Source of the DNA: Bauldia sp.
Lineage (GTDB): Bacteria; Pseudomonadota; Alphaproteobacteria; Rhizobiales; Kaistiaceae
Assembly: GCA_026126065.1 (NCBI GenBank)
Contig: JAHCJY010000004.1
Location: 186,001-250,000 of the forward strand
Length of the DNA: 64,000 nucleotides
Direction of reading: 5' to 3'
In this document: positions 41,719 to 51,797 of the stretch, in pieces
Layout: the number at the start of each line of letters is the position of its first letter
Position numbering within the stretch: position 1 is the first letter of the stretch
Made by a program: the position numbers and the translations under genes
Notes under the pieces: generated by a model
What the model saw: the letters and a program-made list of their open reading frames with translations, nothing else
Database searches by the model: none
What the model was told of the DNA's origin: nothing

Positions 41719-43623
41719 ATGCTTGAAGCCCTCAAAAGAAGAACCAGCGGATTTACCGCGCGCGTCGTGCTCGTGGCGCTCGCGATCCTGGTCGGCCTGT
41801 GGGGCGTCATCGTTGCCGGCGGCTCGTTCTTCGGCGGAAACCAGAATGCCGTCATCACCGTCGGCAGCCAGGTCGTGACGGCAGCGGAGTTCACGAGCGC
41901 GTACAACCAGCAGCTGCAGGTGGTGAATTTCTACGATGGCTACACCACGCCGCAACAGGCCGAGGAACGCTATGGCCTGACCGATGTCGTCGTGAGCCGG
42001 CTGGCGCTAGAGGCCATGGTACTCGACCAGGCCACGAAGATGGGCCTCGGCGTTTCGAACCAGGCGATGGCGGCGCGCATCCGCCTCGATCCGAGCTTCG
42101 CCGACCGCACCGGAGCGTTCAACCTTGCGGCCTACCGGACCATGATCAGCCAGCAGTACGGGACGGAGGCCGCCTATCTCGAGGTACGCCGGCCGGCCGA
42201 ACTGCAGGGCCAGATCGGGGCCGCGATATCGCCGGAGCAGCTGACGCTGCCTGAGTCATACCGCCGGATCCTGTGGGAGTACGACAACGAGCAGCGCGAT
42301 CTTCTCCTGGCGCTGATCACGCCTGCCAACCTCGGCCTCCTCCCCGAGCCGACCGAGGAACAGATTGCGGCGAAGTACGCCGATACGGCCGCAACGGCCT
42401 ACCAGGCGCCGGAATCCCGAGCCGTCGTGCTGCTCCAGGTGAACCCAGGCACTCAGGCACAGCCGGAGGCCATCACGGAGGACGAACTTCGCGCCGCCTA
42501 CACGGAGCGGCAGGCGACCTTCGGCAACGCCGAGACACGGCACGTGTTCATCGAACTGCTGGCATCCGCCGAGCGCGCCACGGCTATCCAGGCCCTGCTC
42601 GATGCCGGCCGGACCTTTGACCAGCTCGTTGCCGCCGGCGAAATCGCGCCGGCCGACCAGGGCACGATCTCCGAGAGCTATTTCAGCGCCAATCCAGCTG
42701 TCGGCGCTGCCGCCTTCTCGCTGGAGCCCGGCGCCACGACGATCGTCGACGGGCGCTTCGGCCGGACGCTGGTCCACGTTGCCGAAGTGAACGCAGCGAC
42801 CATTCCTGCGTTCGAGGACGTCGCCGACGAGCTTCGCGTGACGCTCGCCCAGGAACGGGCAGCCGTGACGATCCGCGACGTCCGCGACCAGGTCGAAGAC
42901 GCCCGCGCGGGCGGCACCACCCTCCTCGAGGCCGCCACCCGCTTCAATCTCACGCCGGTGACGATGATCATCGATGCGGCCGGCAACGATGCCTTCGGCC
43001 AACGGATCGCGGATCTTCCGGGCGGGACAACGCTCGTGAACGCCGTCTTCGCCACCGATGTGGGCTATGCCGACCCGCCGCTTGCCGGCGCGGGGGGATA
43101 CATCTGGTATGAAGTGACGGCGATCCTGCCGCCGCACCAGCGGCCGCTCGAGGAAGTTCGCGAGCAGGTGATCGCCGATTGGCGCAGCGACGATGCCTCG
43201 CAGCGCATGCAGGATCTCGCGAGCACCGTGATCAACCGCGTCAACGCCGGGGAAACCCTGACGGCCGTCGCTTCGAGCCTCGGCCTGACGCTGGAGCCGG
43301 TCAACGACGCCACCCGGGGGACAACGCCGACCAACACCCTCTCTTCGAACGCCCTCCTGGCGGCTTTCAATGGCCCTTCGGGCTACATCGCGCCGGCCTC
43401 CACGACCGACGGCGAAGGCGTGGTGGTAGTCCAGGTCGTAGACGTCACCATTCCTCCGTTCGACCCGACCATCGCCCCGACGACGACAGAAGAGGGCATC
43501 CTCGCCGCTTTCCAGCAGGACCTCATGCAAGGCTACGTCCGCGACCTGGCAACCGAGTACGGCAACATCCAGTACAATCAGCAGCTCGTCCGCCAGCTCG
43601 CCGGCCTCGCCGCGGCGCCGTAG
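41719..43623 (+). CDS. PpiD/SurA-type periplasmic folding factor (peptidyl-prolyl isomerase)
   Basis: A 634-residue protein anchored by one N-terminal helix ('[20 protein letters not shown]', ~16-36). A SurA_N-like chaperone segment follows ('[21 protein letters not shown]'), then a parvulin-like PPIase segment near 260-355 ('[21 protein letters not shown]', '[22 protein letters not shown]'), and a second helical chaperone region. It would assist outer-membrane and periplasmic protein folding at the inner membrane's outer face. trpE starts 17 bp after it, so the two are co-transcribed, as in other Hyphomicrobiales. Confidence 0.88.
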   Translation: MLEALKRRTSGFTARVVLVALAILVGLWGVIVAGGSFFGGNQNAVITVGSQVVTAAEFTSAYNQQLQVVNFYDGYTTPQQAEERYGLTDVVVSRLALEAMVLDQATKMGLGVSNQAMAARIRLDPSFADRTGAFNLAAYRTMISQQYGTEAAYLEVRRPAELQGQIGAAISPEQLTLPESYRRILWEYDNEQRDLLLALITPANLGLLPEPTEEQIAAKYADTAATAYQAPESRAVVLLQVNPGTQAQPEAITEDELRAAYTERQATFGNAETRHVFIELLASAERATAIQALLDAGRTFDQLVAAGEIAPADQGTISESYFSANPAVGAAAFSLEPGATTIVDGRFGRTLVHVAEVNAATIPAFEDVADELRVTLAQERAAVTIRDVRDQVEDARAGGTTLLEAATRFNLTPVTMIIDAAGNDAFGQRIADLPGGTTLVNAVFATDVGYADPPLAGAGGYIWYEVTAILPPHQRPLEEVREQVIADWRSDDASQRMQDLASTVINRVNAGETLTAVASSLGLTLEPVNDATRGTTPTNTLSSNALLAAFNGPSGYIAPASTTDGEGVVVVQVVDVTIPPFDPTIAPTTTEEGILAAFQQDLMQGYVRDLATEYGNIQYNQQLVRQLAGLAAAP

Positions 43624-43640
43624 ACGGACACAAACGGGCC

Positions 43641-45155
43641 ATGCGCATCGCCCCCGCCGCCGACGACTTCGCGCGACTTCATGAGGCGGGCGCGCCGCAG
43701 GTGGTGTGGACCCGACTGGTCGCGGACCTCGAGACACCGGTTTCCGCGACGCTCAAGCTCACCACCGGCCGCTCGCACTGCTTCCTCCTCGAATCGGTCG
43801 AGGACGGCGCGGTGCGCGGGCGGTACTCGATGATCGGCATCGACCCGGACCTCATCTTCCGCGCCCGCGGCGCCAAGGCGGAGGTCAACCGGCACGCCCG
43901 CACGCAGCCCGACGCCTTCGTGCCGATGGCCGAGCCGACGCTCGACGCGCTTCGCGCGGTCATCGCCGAATCGCGGATCGAGATGCCGGAGGAACTGCCG
44001 CCGATGTCGGCCGGCGTGTTCGGCTATCTCGGCTACGACACGATCCGCCAGATCGAGGATCTCGGCGAGCCAAACCCCGATCCGATCGGACTCGCCGACG
44101 CGATCATGATCCGGCCGACCGTGATGGTCGTGTTCGATTCGGTCCGCGACGAGATCATCGTGGTGACGCCCGTCCGCCCGGAACGCGGCGTGGCCGCTGC
44201 GCAGGCCTACGCCCGCGCCGTCGAACGGCTGACGGCAATCGTCGATGCCCTCGATTCGCCGCTGGCCAAGCACGCCGGCGTCGAGAAGGCCGAGGGCGGC
44301 CTGCCGGTCCAGTCCAACACGACGCCCGAACGCTATTTCGAGATGGTGCGGCAGGCGAAGGAGTACATCGCGGCGGGCGACATCTTCCAGGTGGTGCTGT
44401 CGCAGCGCTTCGAGGCGCCGTTCTCGCTGCCGCCTTTCGCGCTCTACCGCGCGCTCCGCCGCACGAACCCTTCGCCCTACCTCTACTACCTCGACTTTGG
44501 CGATTTCGCCCTCGCCGGCTCGTCGCCCGAGATCCTCGTCCGCGTCCGCGGCGGCGAAGTCGCGATCCGTCCGATCGCCGGGACGCGGCCGCGCGGCAAG
44601 AACAGCGAGGAGGACAAGCGTCTCGCTGCCGAGCTCCTCGCCGACCCCAAGGAACGCGCCGAACACCTGATGCTGCTCGACCTCGGCCGGAACGACGTCG
44701 GTCGCGTCGCCGAGATCGGGACGGTGAAGGTCACCGACCAGTTCTTCCTCGAGTACTACAGCCAGGTGATGCACATCGTATCGAACGTCGTCGGGAAGCT
44801 CTCCGCCGACCACGACGCCCTGAGCGCCCTTGCCGCGGGTTTCCCTGCCGGCACGGTCTCGGGCGCGCCGAAGGTGCGCGCCATGGAGATCATCGACGAA
44901 CTCGAGAGCGAGAAGCGCGGCGTCTATGCCGGCTGCGTCGGCTATTTCTCGGCCGGCGGCGCGATGGACACCTGCATCGTGCTGCGCACCGCGCTGGTGA
45001 AGAACGGGACGATGTACGTTCAGGCAGGCGCCGGCGTCGTCGCCGACTCCGTGCCCGAGAACGAGTATGCCGAGTGCCAGGCCAAGGCGCGGGCGCTCTT
45101 CCGGGCCGCGGAGGAAGCGGTCCGCTTCGCCTCCAGTGTCGGCCGCGGGCAGTGA
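43641..45155 (+). CDS. trpE: Anthranilate synthase component I
   Basis: The 504-residue chorismate-using enzyme makes anthranilate with TrpG-supplied ammonia. The N-terminal domain has the tryptophan feedback site 'LLESVEDGAVRGRYS', with the LLES motif. The C-terminal chorismate-binding domain has 'GDIFQVVLSQRF', 'PIAGTRPRGK', 'LMLLDLGRNDVGRV' and 'FPAGTVSGAPKVRAMEII'. No TrpG domain is fused to it. The gap to ppiD is 17 bp, with no leader peptide or attenuator there, so control must lie before ppiD. The TGA overlaps a GTG start of the next gene. Confidence 0.96.
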   Translation: MRIAPAADDFARLHEAGAPQVVWTRLVADLETPVSATLKLTTGRSHCFLLESVEDGAVRGRYSMIGIDPDLIFRARGAKAEVNRHARTQPDAFVPMAEPTLDALRAVIAESRIEMPEELPPMSAGVFGYLGYDTIRQIEDLGEPNPDPIGLADAIMIRPTVMVVFDSVRDEIIVVTPVRPERGVAAAQAYARAVERLTAIVDALDSPLAKHAGVEKAEGGLPVQSNTTPERYFEMVRQAKEYIAAGDIFQVVLSQRFEAPFSLPPFALYRALRRTNPSPYLYYLDFGDFALAGSSPEILVRVRGGEVAIRPIAGTRPRGKNSEEDKRLAAELLADPKERAEHLMLLDLGRNDVGRVAEIGTVKVTDQFFLEYYSQVMHIVSNVVGKLSADHDALSALAAGFPAGTVSGAPKVRAMEIIDELESEKRGVYAGCVGYFSAGGAMDTCIVLRTALVKNGTMYVQAGAGVVADSVPENEYAECQAKARALFRAAEEAVRFASSVGRGQ

Positions 45156-45577
45156 GGCCCGCTCGACTCGCCGCCGGGTTCGCGACTGTCGCGGTCGCCC
45201 TCGCCCGCCCCGCCATGGCCCAGCCTGTCGATGCGACGGCGTTCGACGCGCAGTTCTGCTCCGAGGTTCGCCAGTACGTGCAATGGACCAACGCCAACAT
45301 CGACGCGGGCCTCGCCAACGGGCAGCCGCTCATGATGGATCCGGTCGCCCGCGTCGACTACGTCGCGCTCGACTGCGCCGCCCGCGCCGTCACCTTCCGA
45401 CACTATGTCGACCGTCCGGACAGCGAGGCGTTGCGCGACGACCGGCTGGCCGCGTGGAACGCGGCTTGGTGCGGTCCGGGAGTCTGGCGCGAGGCGATCG
45501 GCCTCGGCTGGCACGTCGCGGACACGATCACCTTTGCGGACGGGGCCCGCTACGATTTGATCGCCGTGTGTGGCTGA
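45152..45577 (+). CDS. Small exported cysteine-containing protein, uncharacterised
   Basis: A 141-residue protein with signal peptide (1-24, cleavage after 'RPAMA'). The mature part has four cysteines ('FCSEV', 'LDCAAR', 'AWCGPG', 'AVCG') that could form two disulfides. I recognise no family. The start is a GTG that overlaps the trpE stop (GTGA), which places it in the ppiD-trpE unit. An inverted repeat CTGAGCG/CGCTCAG (45574-45580, 45590-45596) spans its stop and that of the convergent hicB. Confidence 0.7.
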   Translation: MRPARLAAGFATVAVALARPAMAQPVDATAFDAQFCSEVRQYVQWTNANIDAGLANGQPLMMDPVARVDYVALDCAARAVTFRHYVDRPDSEALRDDRLAAWNAAWCGPGVWREAIGLGWHVADTITFADGARYDLIAVCG

Positions 45578-45592
45578 GCGCTGAAGCGACGC

Positions 45593-45802
45593 TCAGGCCT
45601 CGACGTACTCCGCGCGGGCGCTCGGCTGCGGGATCGGCAGTCCGTCTTCCGCCAGCCCCTCAAGGTGAAACCGGATCGCCTCACGGATCGTAAGCTCCAC
45701 GTCCGCCACCGTGGCCCCGGTTGCAACGCAGCCAGGAAGGTCGGGTACATAGGCAGAGAGATTGGCGCCAGCGTGCTCGATGACAACGACGTAACGGCTC
45801 AT
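45593..45802 (-). CDS. hicB: HicB-family antitoxin
   Basis: A 69-residue protein with the partial RNase-H-like HicB fold: 'YVVVIEHAGANLSAYVPDLPGCVATG' then 'VADVELTIREAIRFHLEGL'. This is the short form without a C-terminal DNA-binding domain. HicB proteins neutralise HicA. The gene that should encode the toxin, directly upstream and overlapping, is disrupted by frameshifts, so this antitoxin appears to be an orphan. Confidence 0.88.
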   Translation of the reverse strand: MSRYVVVIEHAGANLSAYVPDLPGCVATGATVADVELTIREAIRFHLEGLAEDGLPIPQPSARAEYVEA

Positions 45803-45998
45803 GTTCTCTCCTTGATCCCAGCCTGCTTCAAGATGCTGCTCACGTTCCCGGCGACAAGTCCTCCGATGCCTTGCCGGAGATCGTAACGCGCCCCGCTTTG
45901 GACAGTGCTTGAACTGGCGGGGGCTAACCGCGCGTGCCGACCAGAGGCCATCCGTGCTGTTCGATCGTCCGGACGGCGTCCTTGACCTTCGTCGGCAC
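45799..45998 (-). pseudogene. hicA: hicA toxin gene, degraded
   Basis: On the minus strand, from a GTG at 45998 preceded by GAGAGAGG, one frame gives 'PTKVKDAVRTIEQHGWPLVGTRG' in part and then a TAG. A second frame continues 'SPRQFKHCPKRG', the first returns with 'RVTISGKASEDLSPGT', and a third ends 'SSILKQAGIKERT'. Put together they spell a normal ~60-residue HicA with its dsRBD-like core and the conserved 'GTxxSILKQAG'. At least three frame changes are needed, so this is a pseudogene, not a single read error. The His of the 'GSHRQF' active-site motif appears as Pro. Confidence 0.75.
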
Positions 45999-46098
45999 TC
46001 GGCTGCCTCTCTCCGGATTCCGGTATCTGAAATGATTGCATCGCGTCGCGCAAAGTGAGACGACGACGGCCGAACCTCAACCCCGAGGGCTCTCGCGC

Positions 46099-46707
46099 AT
46101 GACGCATCTCGTCATCGATAACTACGACAGCTTCACCTACAACCTCGTCCACTATCTGGGCGAGTTGGGTGCGGACCTCGTCGTACGCCGGAACGACAAG
46201 GTCACGATCGACGAGATCGTGGCGCTTGATCCCGAATCGATCGTCCTGTCGCCCGGACCCTGTTCCCCGAACGAGGCCGGCATCTGCCTCAACCTCGTCG
46301 GCGCCGTCGCGGACACGATCCCGATGTTCGGTGTCTGCCTCGGCCACCAGACGATCGGCCAGGTGTTCGGCGGCGACGTCGTGCGCGCGCCGTCGCAGAT
46401 GCACGGCAAGACTTCCGAAATCAGCCACACCGGCCGCGGCGTGTTCGCGGGCATCCCGCCCCGGTTCAAGGCGACCCGCTACCATTCGCTCACCGTGGAC
46501 GCCGCATCGATCCCGCCCGCCCTCGAGGTCACGGCGGCAGCCGACGATGGCGTGGTGATGGGGCTGATGCACCGCACGCTGCCGATCCACTCGGTCCAGT
46601 TCCATCCCGAGAGCATCGCCTCCGAGCACGGGCACCGGATCCTGCAGAACTTCCTCGACCTTGCTGCCAACTGGAACACGCGCCACCGCCGGCGTTCGGT
46701 CGCCTGA
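46099..46707 (+). CDS. trpG: Anthranilate synthase component II (glutamine amidotransferase)
   Basis: A 202-residue class-I amidotransferase that supplies ammonia to TrpE. It opens '[18 protein letters not shown]'. The catalytic Cys is in '[11 protein letters not shown]' and the His-Glu pair in '[12 protein letters not shown]'. The ATG at 46099 is the family start. trpD follows after 1 bp. It lies ~1 kb downstream of trpE, separated by an exported-protein gene and the hicBA remnant on the other strand, so it needs its own promoter in the ~100 bp before it. Confidence 0.95.
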   Translation: MTHLVIDNYDSFTYNLVHYLGELGADLVVRRNDKVTIDEIVALDPESIVLSPGPCSPNEAGICLNLVGAVADTIPMFGVCLGHQTIGQVFGGDVVRAPSQMHGKTSEISHTGRGVFAGIPPRFKATRYHSLTVDAASIPPALEVTAAADDGVVMGLMHRTLPIHSVQFHPESIASEHGHRILQNFLDLAANWNTRHRRRSVA

Positions 46708-46708
46708 C

Positions 46709-47773
46709 ATGGCCGAGCTCAAGCCGATCCTCGCCAAGCTCGCTTCGGGCGCCACGCTGACGCGCGACGAGTCGCGCTCGGCCTTCGAGGTGCTGATGTC
46801 GGGCGTGGCGACGCCGTCGCAGATCGGCGGTCTCCTGATGGCCCTCCGCGTGCGCGGCGAGACGGTCGACGAGATCGTCGGGGCGGTCACGGTGATGCGG
46901 TCGAAGATGCTTCGGGTCGAAGCACCTGCCGACGCGATCGACGTCGTTGGCACCGGCGGTGACGCGAGCGGCACATACAATATCTCCACCGCTGCTGCGC
47001 TCGTCGTTGCGGGCGCGGGCGTTCCCGTCGCCAAGCATGGCAACCGCGCCCTTTCGTCGAAATCGGGCGCGGCGGACGTCCTTGCCGCACTCGGGGTGAA
47101 GCTGGAGCTCACGCCGGCGGAGATCGCGACCTGCATTCGCGAGGCGGGGATCGGCTTCATGTTCGCCCCGGGCCATCACGCGGCGATGAAGCATGTCGGG
47201 CCGTCGCGGACCGAGCTCGGCGTTCGCACCATCTTCAACCTCCTCGGGCCGCTGTCGAACCCGGCCGGCGTGAAGCGCCAGCTCCTCGGCGTGTTCTCAC
47301 CGCAATGGGTCGAGCCCCTCGCCCACGTCCTCGGCGAACTCGGGACCGAATGCGCGTGGGTGGTTCACGGCGCGGGCGGCGTCGACGAGATTTCCCTCTC
47401 CGGCCCGACGATGGTGGCGGAGCTGAAGGACGGCAAGGTCACGACGTTCGAGATCACGCCGGAGTCCGTCGGGCTGCCGACGACCTCGATCGAGGCGATC
47501 CGCGGCGGCGATGCGGCCGTCAACGCTCTTGCCCTACGCGCCGTTCTCGCCGGCAAGCCAACCGCCTACCGCAGCGTCGTCCTCGTGAACGCCGCCGCGG
47601 CGCTCGTCATCGCCGGCGTCGCCGAGGATCTGCGCGCCGGCATCGCGCTCGCCCGGACATCGATCGACGGAGAGCATGCCGCGGCCTGCCTCGCACGGCT
47701 CGTTGCCGTGTCGAACGGACTTCCGCCGGATGCCAAGCCCGAGCGTGCCCGCCACAGCGACGTTCCGGGCTAG
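46709..47773 (+). CDS. trpD: Anthranilate phosphoribosyltransferase
   Basis: The 354-residue enzyme joins anthranilate and PRPP to form phosphoribosylanthranilate. The PRPP-binding '[16 protein letters not shown]' is near residue 80-95, '[21 protein letters not shown]' follows, and '[13 protein letters not shown]' is also diagnostic. The first ~65 residues are the usual helical dimerisation domain. It is the second gene of trpGDC; trpC starts 3 bp after its stop. Confidence 0.96.
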   Translation: MAELKPILAKLASGATLTRDESRSAFEVLMSGVATPSQIGGLLMALRVRGETVDEIVGAVTVMRSKMLRVEAPADAIDVVGTGGDASGTYNISTAAALVVAGAGVPVAKHGNRALSSKSGAADVLAALGVKLELTPAEIATCIREAGIGFMFAPGHHAAMKHVGPSRTELGVRTIFNLLGPLSNPAGVKRQLLGVFSPQWVEPLAHVLGELGTECAWVVHGAGGVDEISLSGPTMVAELKDGKVTTFEITPESVGLPTTSIEAIRGGDAAVNALALRAVLAGKPTAYRSVVLVNAAAALVIAGVAEDLRAGIALARTSIDGEHAAACLARLVAVSNGLPPDAKPERARHSDVPG

Positions 47774-47776
47774 ACC

Positions 47777-48574
47777 ATGGCCGACATCCTCAAGCGTATC
47801 GAGGCGCGGAAGCGCTCGGAGATCGCAGCGGCCAAGGCGGCGATGGACGTCACGGCGCTTCGCCGCATTGCCGAGACCGCGGACGCGCCGCGGGGCTTCG
47901 TCGCCGCCCTCCGCGCCCGCATCGCCCGCGGCGAGCCCGCGCTCATTGCCGAAGTGAAGAAGGCGAGCCCGTCCAAGGGGCTCATCCGGGAGGACTTCGA
48001 CCCCGCCGCCCTCGCCCGCGCCTACGAAGCCGGCGGCGCCGCCTGCATTTCGGTTCTGACCGACGAGCCGTTCTTCCAGGGCAGCCGTGACGACCTCATC
48101 GCCGCCCGGGCTGCGGTCACCATCCCGGTGCTGCGCAAGGACTTCATGTTCGAGCCCTACCAGGTGTACGAGGCCCGCGCCTGGGGCGCGGACTGCATCC
48201 TCATCATCATGGCCGCGCTGACCGATGGCGAGGCCGCGGCGATCGAGGCCACGGCGATCGACCTCGGGATGGATGTCCTCGTGGAGGTCCACGACGAAGT
48301 CGAACTCCGCCGCGCGCTCGACCTTGCTTCGCCGCTCATTGGCATCAACAACCGCGACCTCCGCACCTTCGAGACGAGCCTTGCCGTCGCCGAACGTATC
48401 GCGCCGCTCGTCCCGCGCGACCGGATCGTCGTGGGCGAAAGCGGCATCTTCACGCCAGCCGATGTCGCCCGCCTTCGCGACGCTGGCGTCGGCGCGCTCC
48501 TCGTCGGCGAGAGCCTGATGCGCCAGGCCGACGTGACGGCGGCGACCCGGGCCCTCCTGGCGCCCGCCGCGTAG
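47777..48574 (+). CDS. trpC: Indole-3-glycerol-phosphate synthase
   Basis: The 265-residue TIM-barrel enzyme closes the indole ring. Catalytic Lys is in '[11 protein letters not shown]'; other signatures are 'FFQGSRDDL', '[22 protein letters not shown]', '[15 protein letters not shown]' and '[11 protein letters not shown]'. No PRA isomerase domain is fused. A GTG-started small gene begins one base after the stop, so the transcript continues toward moaC and moeA. Confidence 0.96.
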   Translation: MADILKRIEARKRSEIAAAKAAMDVTALRRIAETADAPRGFVAALRARIARGEPALIAEVKKASPSKGLIREDFDPAALARAYEAGGAACISVLTDEPFFQGSRDDLIAARAAVTIPVLRKDFMFEPYQVYEARAWGADCILIIMAALTDGEAAAIEATAIDLGMDVLVEVHDEVELRRALDLASPLIGINNRDLRTFETSLAVAERIAPLVPRDRIVVGESGIFTPADVARLRDAGVGALLVGESLMRQADVTAATRALLAPAA

Positions 48575-48575
48575 C

Positions 48576-48923
48576 GTGGCCACGGAGACGGTCACGCTCT
48601 GGCGGCCGGTGGGGCCGGAGGAACTCGACCTCATCCGTGCTTCCGGAATGCTTGCGTTTCCGCCCCGGCTCCCCGAGCAGCCGATCTTCTATCCTGTCCT
48701 GTCGGAGGACTACGCGGTGAAGATCGCGCGGGACTGGAACGTCCCGGCAAGCGGGCGCGGCTTCGTCACGCGATTCCTTGTGCGGCGGGACTTTCTCGCC
48801 GCCTATCCGGTCGAGACCGTTGGCGGCGACCGCCACCAGGAGTACTGGATTCCCGCGGAGGATCTGCCGCGCTTCAACGCGGCGATCATCGGTTCGATCG
48901 AGGTGGTGGCGGAATTCCCGTGA
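48576..48923 (+). CDS. Conserved small protein, ADP-ribosylation/crystallin-J1-type annotation
   Basis: A 115-residue cytoplasmic protein with '[17 protein letters not shown]', '[28 protein letters not shown]', in part, and '[11 protein letters not shown]'. Similar proteins in databases are often labelled ADP-ribosylation/crystallin J1, a name with little support; the fold may be related to small ADP-ribosyltransferase-like or RNA 2'-phosphotransferase-like domains. The function is unknown. The start is GTG, directly after trpC, and the stop overlaps the GTG of moaC. Confidence 0.72.
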   Translation: MATETVTLWRPVGPEELDLIRASGMLAFPPRLPEQPIFYPVLSEDYAVKIARDWNVPASGRGFVTRFLVRRDFLAAYPVETVGGDRHQEYWIPAEDLPRFNAAIIGSIEVVAEFP

Positions 48924-49414
48924 CGCACAGCCTGACGCATCTGGACGACACGGGCGCCGCGCGCATGGTCGACGTCGGTGACAAGGCCGAGACGCAGCGC
49001 CGCGCGGTGGCCAGCGGCACCGTGACCATGGCCCCCGATACGCTTTCGGCGATCAACGCCGGCAACGCCCCCAAGGGCGATGTCATCGCAACGGCGCGGC
49101 TGGCCGGAATCATGGCAGCCAAGCGGACCGCCGATCTCATTCCACTCTGCCATCCGCTTCCCCTCACGGGCGTCATAGTGGACATCGTCGCGGATGACGC
49201 TCTCCCCGGTCTTCGCGTGACGGCAGCCGCGACTGTCAGCGGCAAGACCGGCGTCGAGATGGAAGCGCTGACAGCCGTGTCGGTTGCGTGCCTCACGATC
49301 TACGACATGGCCAAGGCGCTCGATCGGGGCATGGTGATCGGTGACGTGCGGCTGGTCGAGAAAAGCGGGGGCCGCTCCGGCCACTGGCGGGCCGATGACG
49401 CTGCTCGCGGTTGA
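48920..49414 (+). CDS. moaC: Cyclic pyranopterin monophosphate synthase
   Basis: The 164-residue enzyme makes cyclic pyranopterin monophosphate, the first stable molybdopterin intermediate. Signatures: '[14 protein letters not shown]', '[18 protein letters not shown]', active-site '[10 protein letters not shown]', and '[16 protein letters not shown]'. The start is GTG at 48920 overlapping the previous stop. It overlaps moeA by 20 bp. MoaA is not in the window. Confidence 0.96.
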   Translation: MTHSLTHLDDTGAARMVDVGDKAETQRRAVASGTVTMAPDTLSAINAGNAPKGDVIATARLAGIMAAKRTADLIPLCHPLPLTGVIVDIVADDALPGLRVTAAATVSGKTGVEMEALTAVSVACLTIYDMAKALDRGMVIGDVRLVEKSGGRSGHWRADDAARG

Positions 49415-50597
49415 GGACGCCCGGGGCCGCATCCTCGCCGGGGTCGACCCCACCCCGGCGGAGGAGATTGCGCTGGCGGCCGCGGCCGGCCGAACGCTCG
49501 CGACTGCCGTGGTGGCGACGCGCGCGCAGCCGCCCTTCGCAGCCTCGGCCATGGACGGCTACGCTGTCCGCGCCGCCGACGCCCCTGCCGGAGCAACGCT
49601 CCGTCTGACCGGGGAGTCGACCGCGGGCCGGCGCCACAAGGGCACCGTCGGAGCCGGAGAGGCCGTCCGCATCTACACCGGAGCGCCCGTTCCGGACGGA
49701 GCCGACGCGATCCTCATCCAGGAGAACGCAGACGCTGCCGGTCCGGCGATCATCGTGCGCGAGGCGCCGGCCCCCGGGCGCTTCATCCGACCGGAGGGTC
49801 TCGATTTCGCCGCCGGAGCCCGGCTCCTTCCGGCCGGCCGGCGGCTCGGCGCGCGAGAAATGGCGCTGGCCGCTGCCGCGAATGCGGCAGTGCTCTCCGT
49901 GAGGCGGCGGCCGCTGGTGGCGGTGCTGTCGATCGGCGACGAACTCGTGCCGCCCGGCGGCGCGCCAGGACCGGACCAGATCATCGGATCGAGCGCAGCC
50001 GGGATTGCCGCCATCATTGCCGCGGCGGGCGCAACCGCGATCGACCTCGGAATAGCGCTTGATCGCCCGGCCGACGTCATAGCCGCCGCGAAGCGCGCCG
50101 AGGCCGCCCATGCCGATGTGCTGGTGACCCTGGGCGGGGCATCGGTCGGCGACTACGACGTGGTCCGCCCTGCCCTTGCCGCGGCCGGGATGACGCTCGA
50201 CTTCTGGCGCATTGCAATGCGGCCGGGAAGGCCGATGCTGTTCGGCGCGCTCGGGCAGATGCGCGTGCTCGGGCTGCCGGGAAACCCGGTGTCCGCGCTC
50301 GTGTGCGCGCTCCTGTTCCTGCGTCCGCTGATCGCTGCTCTGCTCGGCGAGCCGCAGGCCGACGAGACCGAGTCGGCCGTGACGGGAGCCCCGCTTGCGG
50401 CCAATGATGGCCGCGAGGACTACCTCCGCGCGACGCTCCGCCGGCGCGAGGACGGGCTACCGGTCGCCACGCCGCTGCCGCGACAGGATTCCTCCATGCT
50501 CAGCGCGCTCGCGGATGCGGACTGCCTCCTCATCCGTCCTGTCAATGCTCACGCGGAGCCGGTGGGGGCGCCGTGCCGGATTCTTCGCCTGCCGTGA
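49395..50597 (+). CDS. moeA: Molybdopterin molybdenumtransferase
   Basis: The 400-residue enzyme inserts molybdate into adenylated molybdopterin. '[12 protein letters not shown]' is in domain I-III, '[12 protein letters not shown]' starts the MogA-like domain, '[10 protein letters not shown]' and '[13 protein letters not shown]' are active-site loops, and '[11 protein letters not shown]' precedes the C-terminal domain. The moaC-moeA order after trpC is typical of Hyphomicrobiales, but lexA, which usually comes next, is absent. Its 3' end overlaps lpxB by 56 bp tail to tail. Confidence 0.95.
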   Translation: MTLLAVEDARGRILAGVDPTPAEEIALAAAAGRTLATAVVATRAQPPFAASAMDGYAVRAADAPAGATLRLTGESTAGRRHKGTVGAGEAVRIYTGAPVPDGADAILIQENADAAGPAIIVREAPAPGRFIRPEGLDFAAGARLLPAGRRLGAREMALAAAANAAVLSVRRRPLVAVLSIGDELVPPGGAPGPDQIIGSSAAGIAAIIAAAGATAIDLGIALDRPADVIAAAKRAEAAHADVLVTLGGASVGDYDVVRPALAAAGMTLDFWRIAMRPGRPMLFGALGQMRVLGLPGNPVSALVCALLFLRPLIAALLGEPQADETESAVTGAPLAANDGREDYLRATLRRREDGLPVATPLPRQDSSMLSALADADCLLIRPVNAHAEPVGAPCRILRLP

Positions 50598-51777
50598 TCA
50601 GGGCCGGCGGCAGGACGCCGCGCTTCCGCGCGACGTCGAGCACCATCTGCGCGGCGCGCCGGCTTGGTGCATCGCCATCGAACGCCATGACGGAATCGAG
50701 ACGGCTGAAGGCGGCAAGCTGACGCTCGCGCGCGGTCCCCGGCCGCAGCAGCTTGACGACCTCGGCTGCAAGCCTCTCGGGCCGGCTCTTCCCGTCCAGG
50801 AACTCCGGGACGATGCGTTCGCCCAGCACGACGTTCGAGAGAACCACCGAAGGCACGCGCAGCATCCACTTGAACGGCCGCAGGATGGCTTCGACCCGGT
50901 AGGCGATCACCGTCGGCACTCCGGCGAGCGCGAGCTCGAGCGAAACCGTTCCGGACGCCGCGAGAGCGGCATGCGCGCGCCGGAACGCATGATACTTTGC
51001 TGCCTCGCCCTCGACGACCGTGGGCTGGACGGGCCACGATTTGAGCCGTTCGCGGATGTGGCCGCTGAGGTGCGGGACGGCGGGCAGGACCGCCTCGACG
51101 GGGCCGATCTCCCGCGTGATCCGCGCCAGCGCCTCACCGAACGGCTCCATCAGCCGCTTGACCTCCGCCGTCCGGCTGCCCGGCAGGATCAGGAGCGTCG
51201 GCCGGTCCACGGATTCGAGCGCCGGCCGCTCGCCCGGCGCGGGCCGGAGCACGCTCACCTTCTCAAGGAGCGGATGGCCGACATAGGTGCAGGGCGGCCC
51301 CTTCAATTCGACGTAAATCTGCGGTTCGAACGGCAGCAGCGCCAGGACGTGGTCGATATACGGCACCATCTTCGGCGCGCGCGACGAACGCCACGCCCAC
51401 ACGGTCGGCGAGACGTAATTGACGATCGGAATCTGCGGCCGCTCCCGCCGCACGATCTTGCCGACGCGGTGCGAGAACTCGGGACTGTCGACCAGGACGA
51501 CAAGGTCGGGCTCGGCAGCGATCGCCGCCGCCGCGATCTCGCGGATGCGGCGGAAGATGTGGCGGAAGCGGAAGAGCACCTGACTTATGCCGATGATGTC
51601 GATTTCGCCCGGGCGCAGCAGCGGAGTGAGGCCCAGCGCCTCCATCCGCGAGCCTCCGGTACCGATGAAGGTGATCGGACCGGGATAGAGCTCGCGCAAC
51701 GCGACCATCAGCTTGGAGCCGAGCTGATCGCCCGATTCCTCGCCCACAACGATGAAGATCGTGAACGGGCGGGGCAA
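50542..51777 (-). CDS. lpxB: Lipid-A-disaccharide synthase
   Basis: The 411-residue GT-B glycosyltransferase joins UDP-2,3-diacylglucosamine and lipid X. It opens 'FTIFIVVGEESGDQLGSKL', has 'DSPEFSHRVGKIVRR', 'YVSPTVWAWRSSRAPKM' and 'PGSRTAEVKRL', and ends with 'SGTVSLELALAGVPTVIAY'. The start is probably the TTG at 51777, four codons before the conserved segment and behind GAGGGCGGGGG; another TTG at 51801 overlaps the lpxI stop. It is the last gene of the lpx run. The C-terminus is encoded opposite the end of moeA. Confidence 0.93.
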   Translation of the reverse strand: MPRPFTIFIVVGEESGDQLGSKLMVALRELYPGPITFIGTGGSRMEALGLTPLLRPGEIDIIGISQVLFRFRHIFRRIREIAAAAIAAEPDLVVLVDSPEFSHRVGKIVRRERPQIPIVNYVSPTVWAWRSSRAPKMVPYIDHVLALLPFEPQIYVELKGPPCTYVGHPLLEKVSVLRPAPGERPALESVDRPTLLILPGSRTAEVKRLMEPFGEALARITREIGPVEAVLPAVPHLSGHIRERLKSWPVQPTVVEGEAAKYHAFRRAHAALAASGTVSLELALAGVPTVIAYRVEAILRPFKWMLRVPSVVLSNVVLGERIVPEFLDGKSRPERLAAEVVKLLRPGTARERQLAAFSRLDSVMAFDGDAPSRRAAQMVLDVARKRGVLPPALITAGEESGTAPPPAPREH

Positions 51778-51797
51778 ACCCCCGCCCTCTGCGGCCG

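Noticed and set aside
45999..46098. trp leader peptide or attenuator before trpG
   Set aside because: The only short frame found there contains no Trp codon and no hairpin plus T-run follows.
48920..50597. Moco riboswitch controlling moaC-moeA
   Set aside because: moaC starts inside the end of the preceding gene, leaving no room for an untranslated leader.
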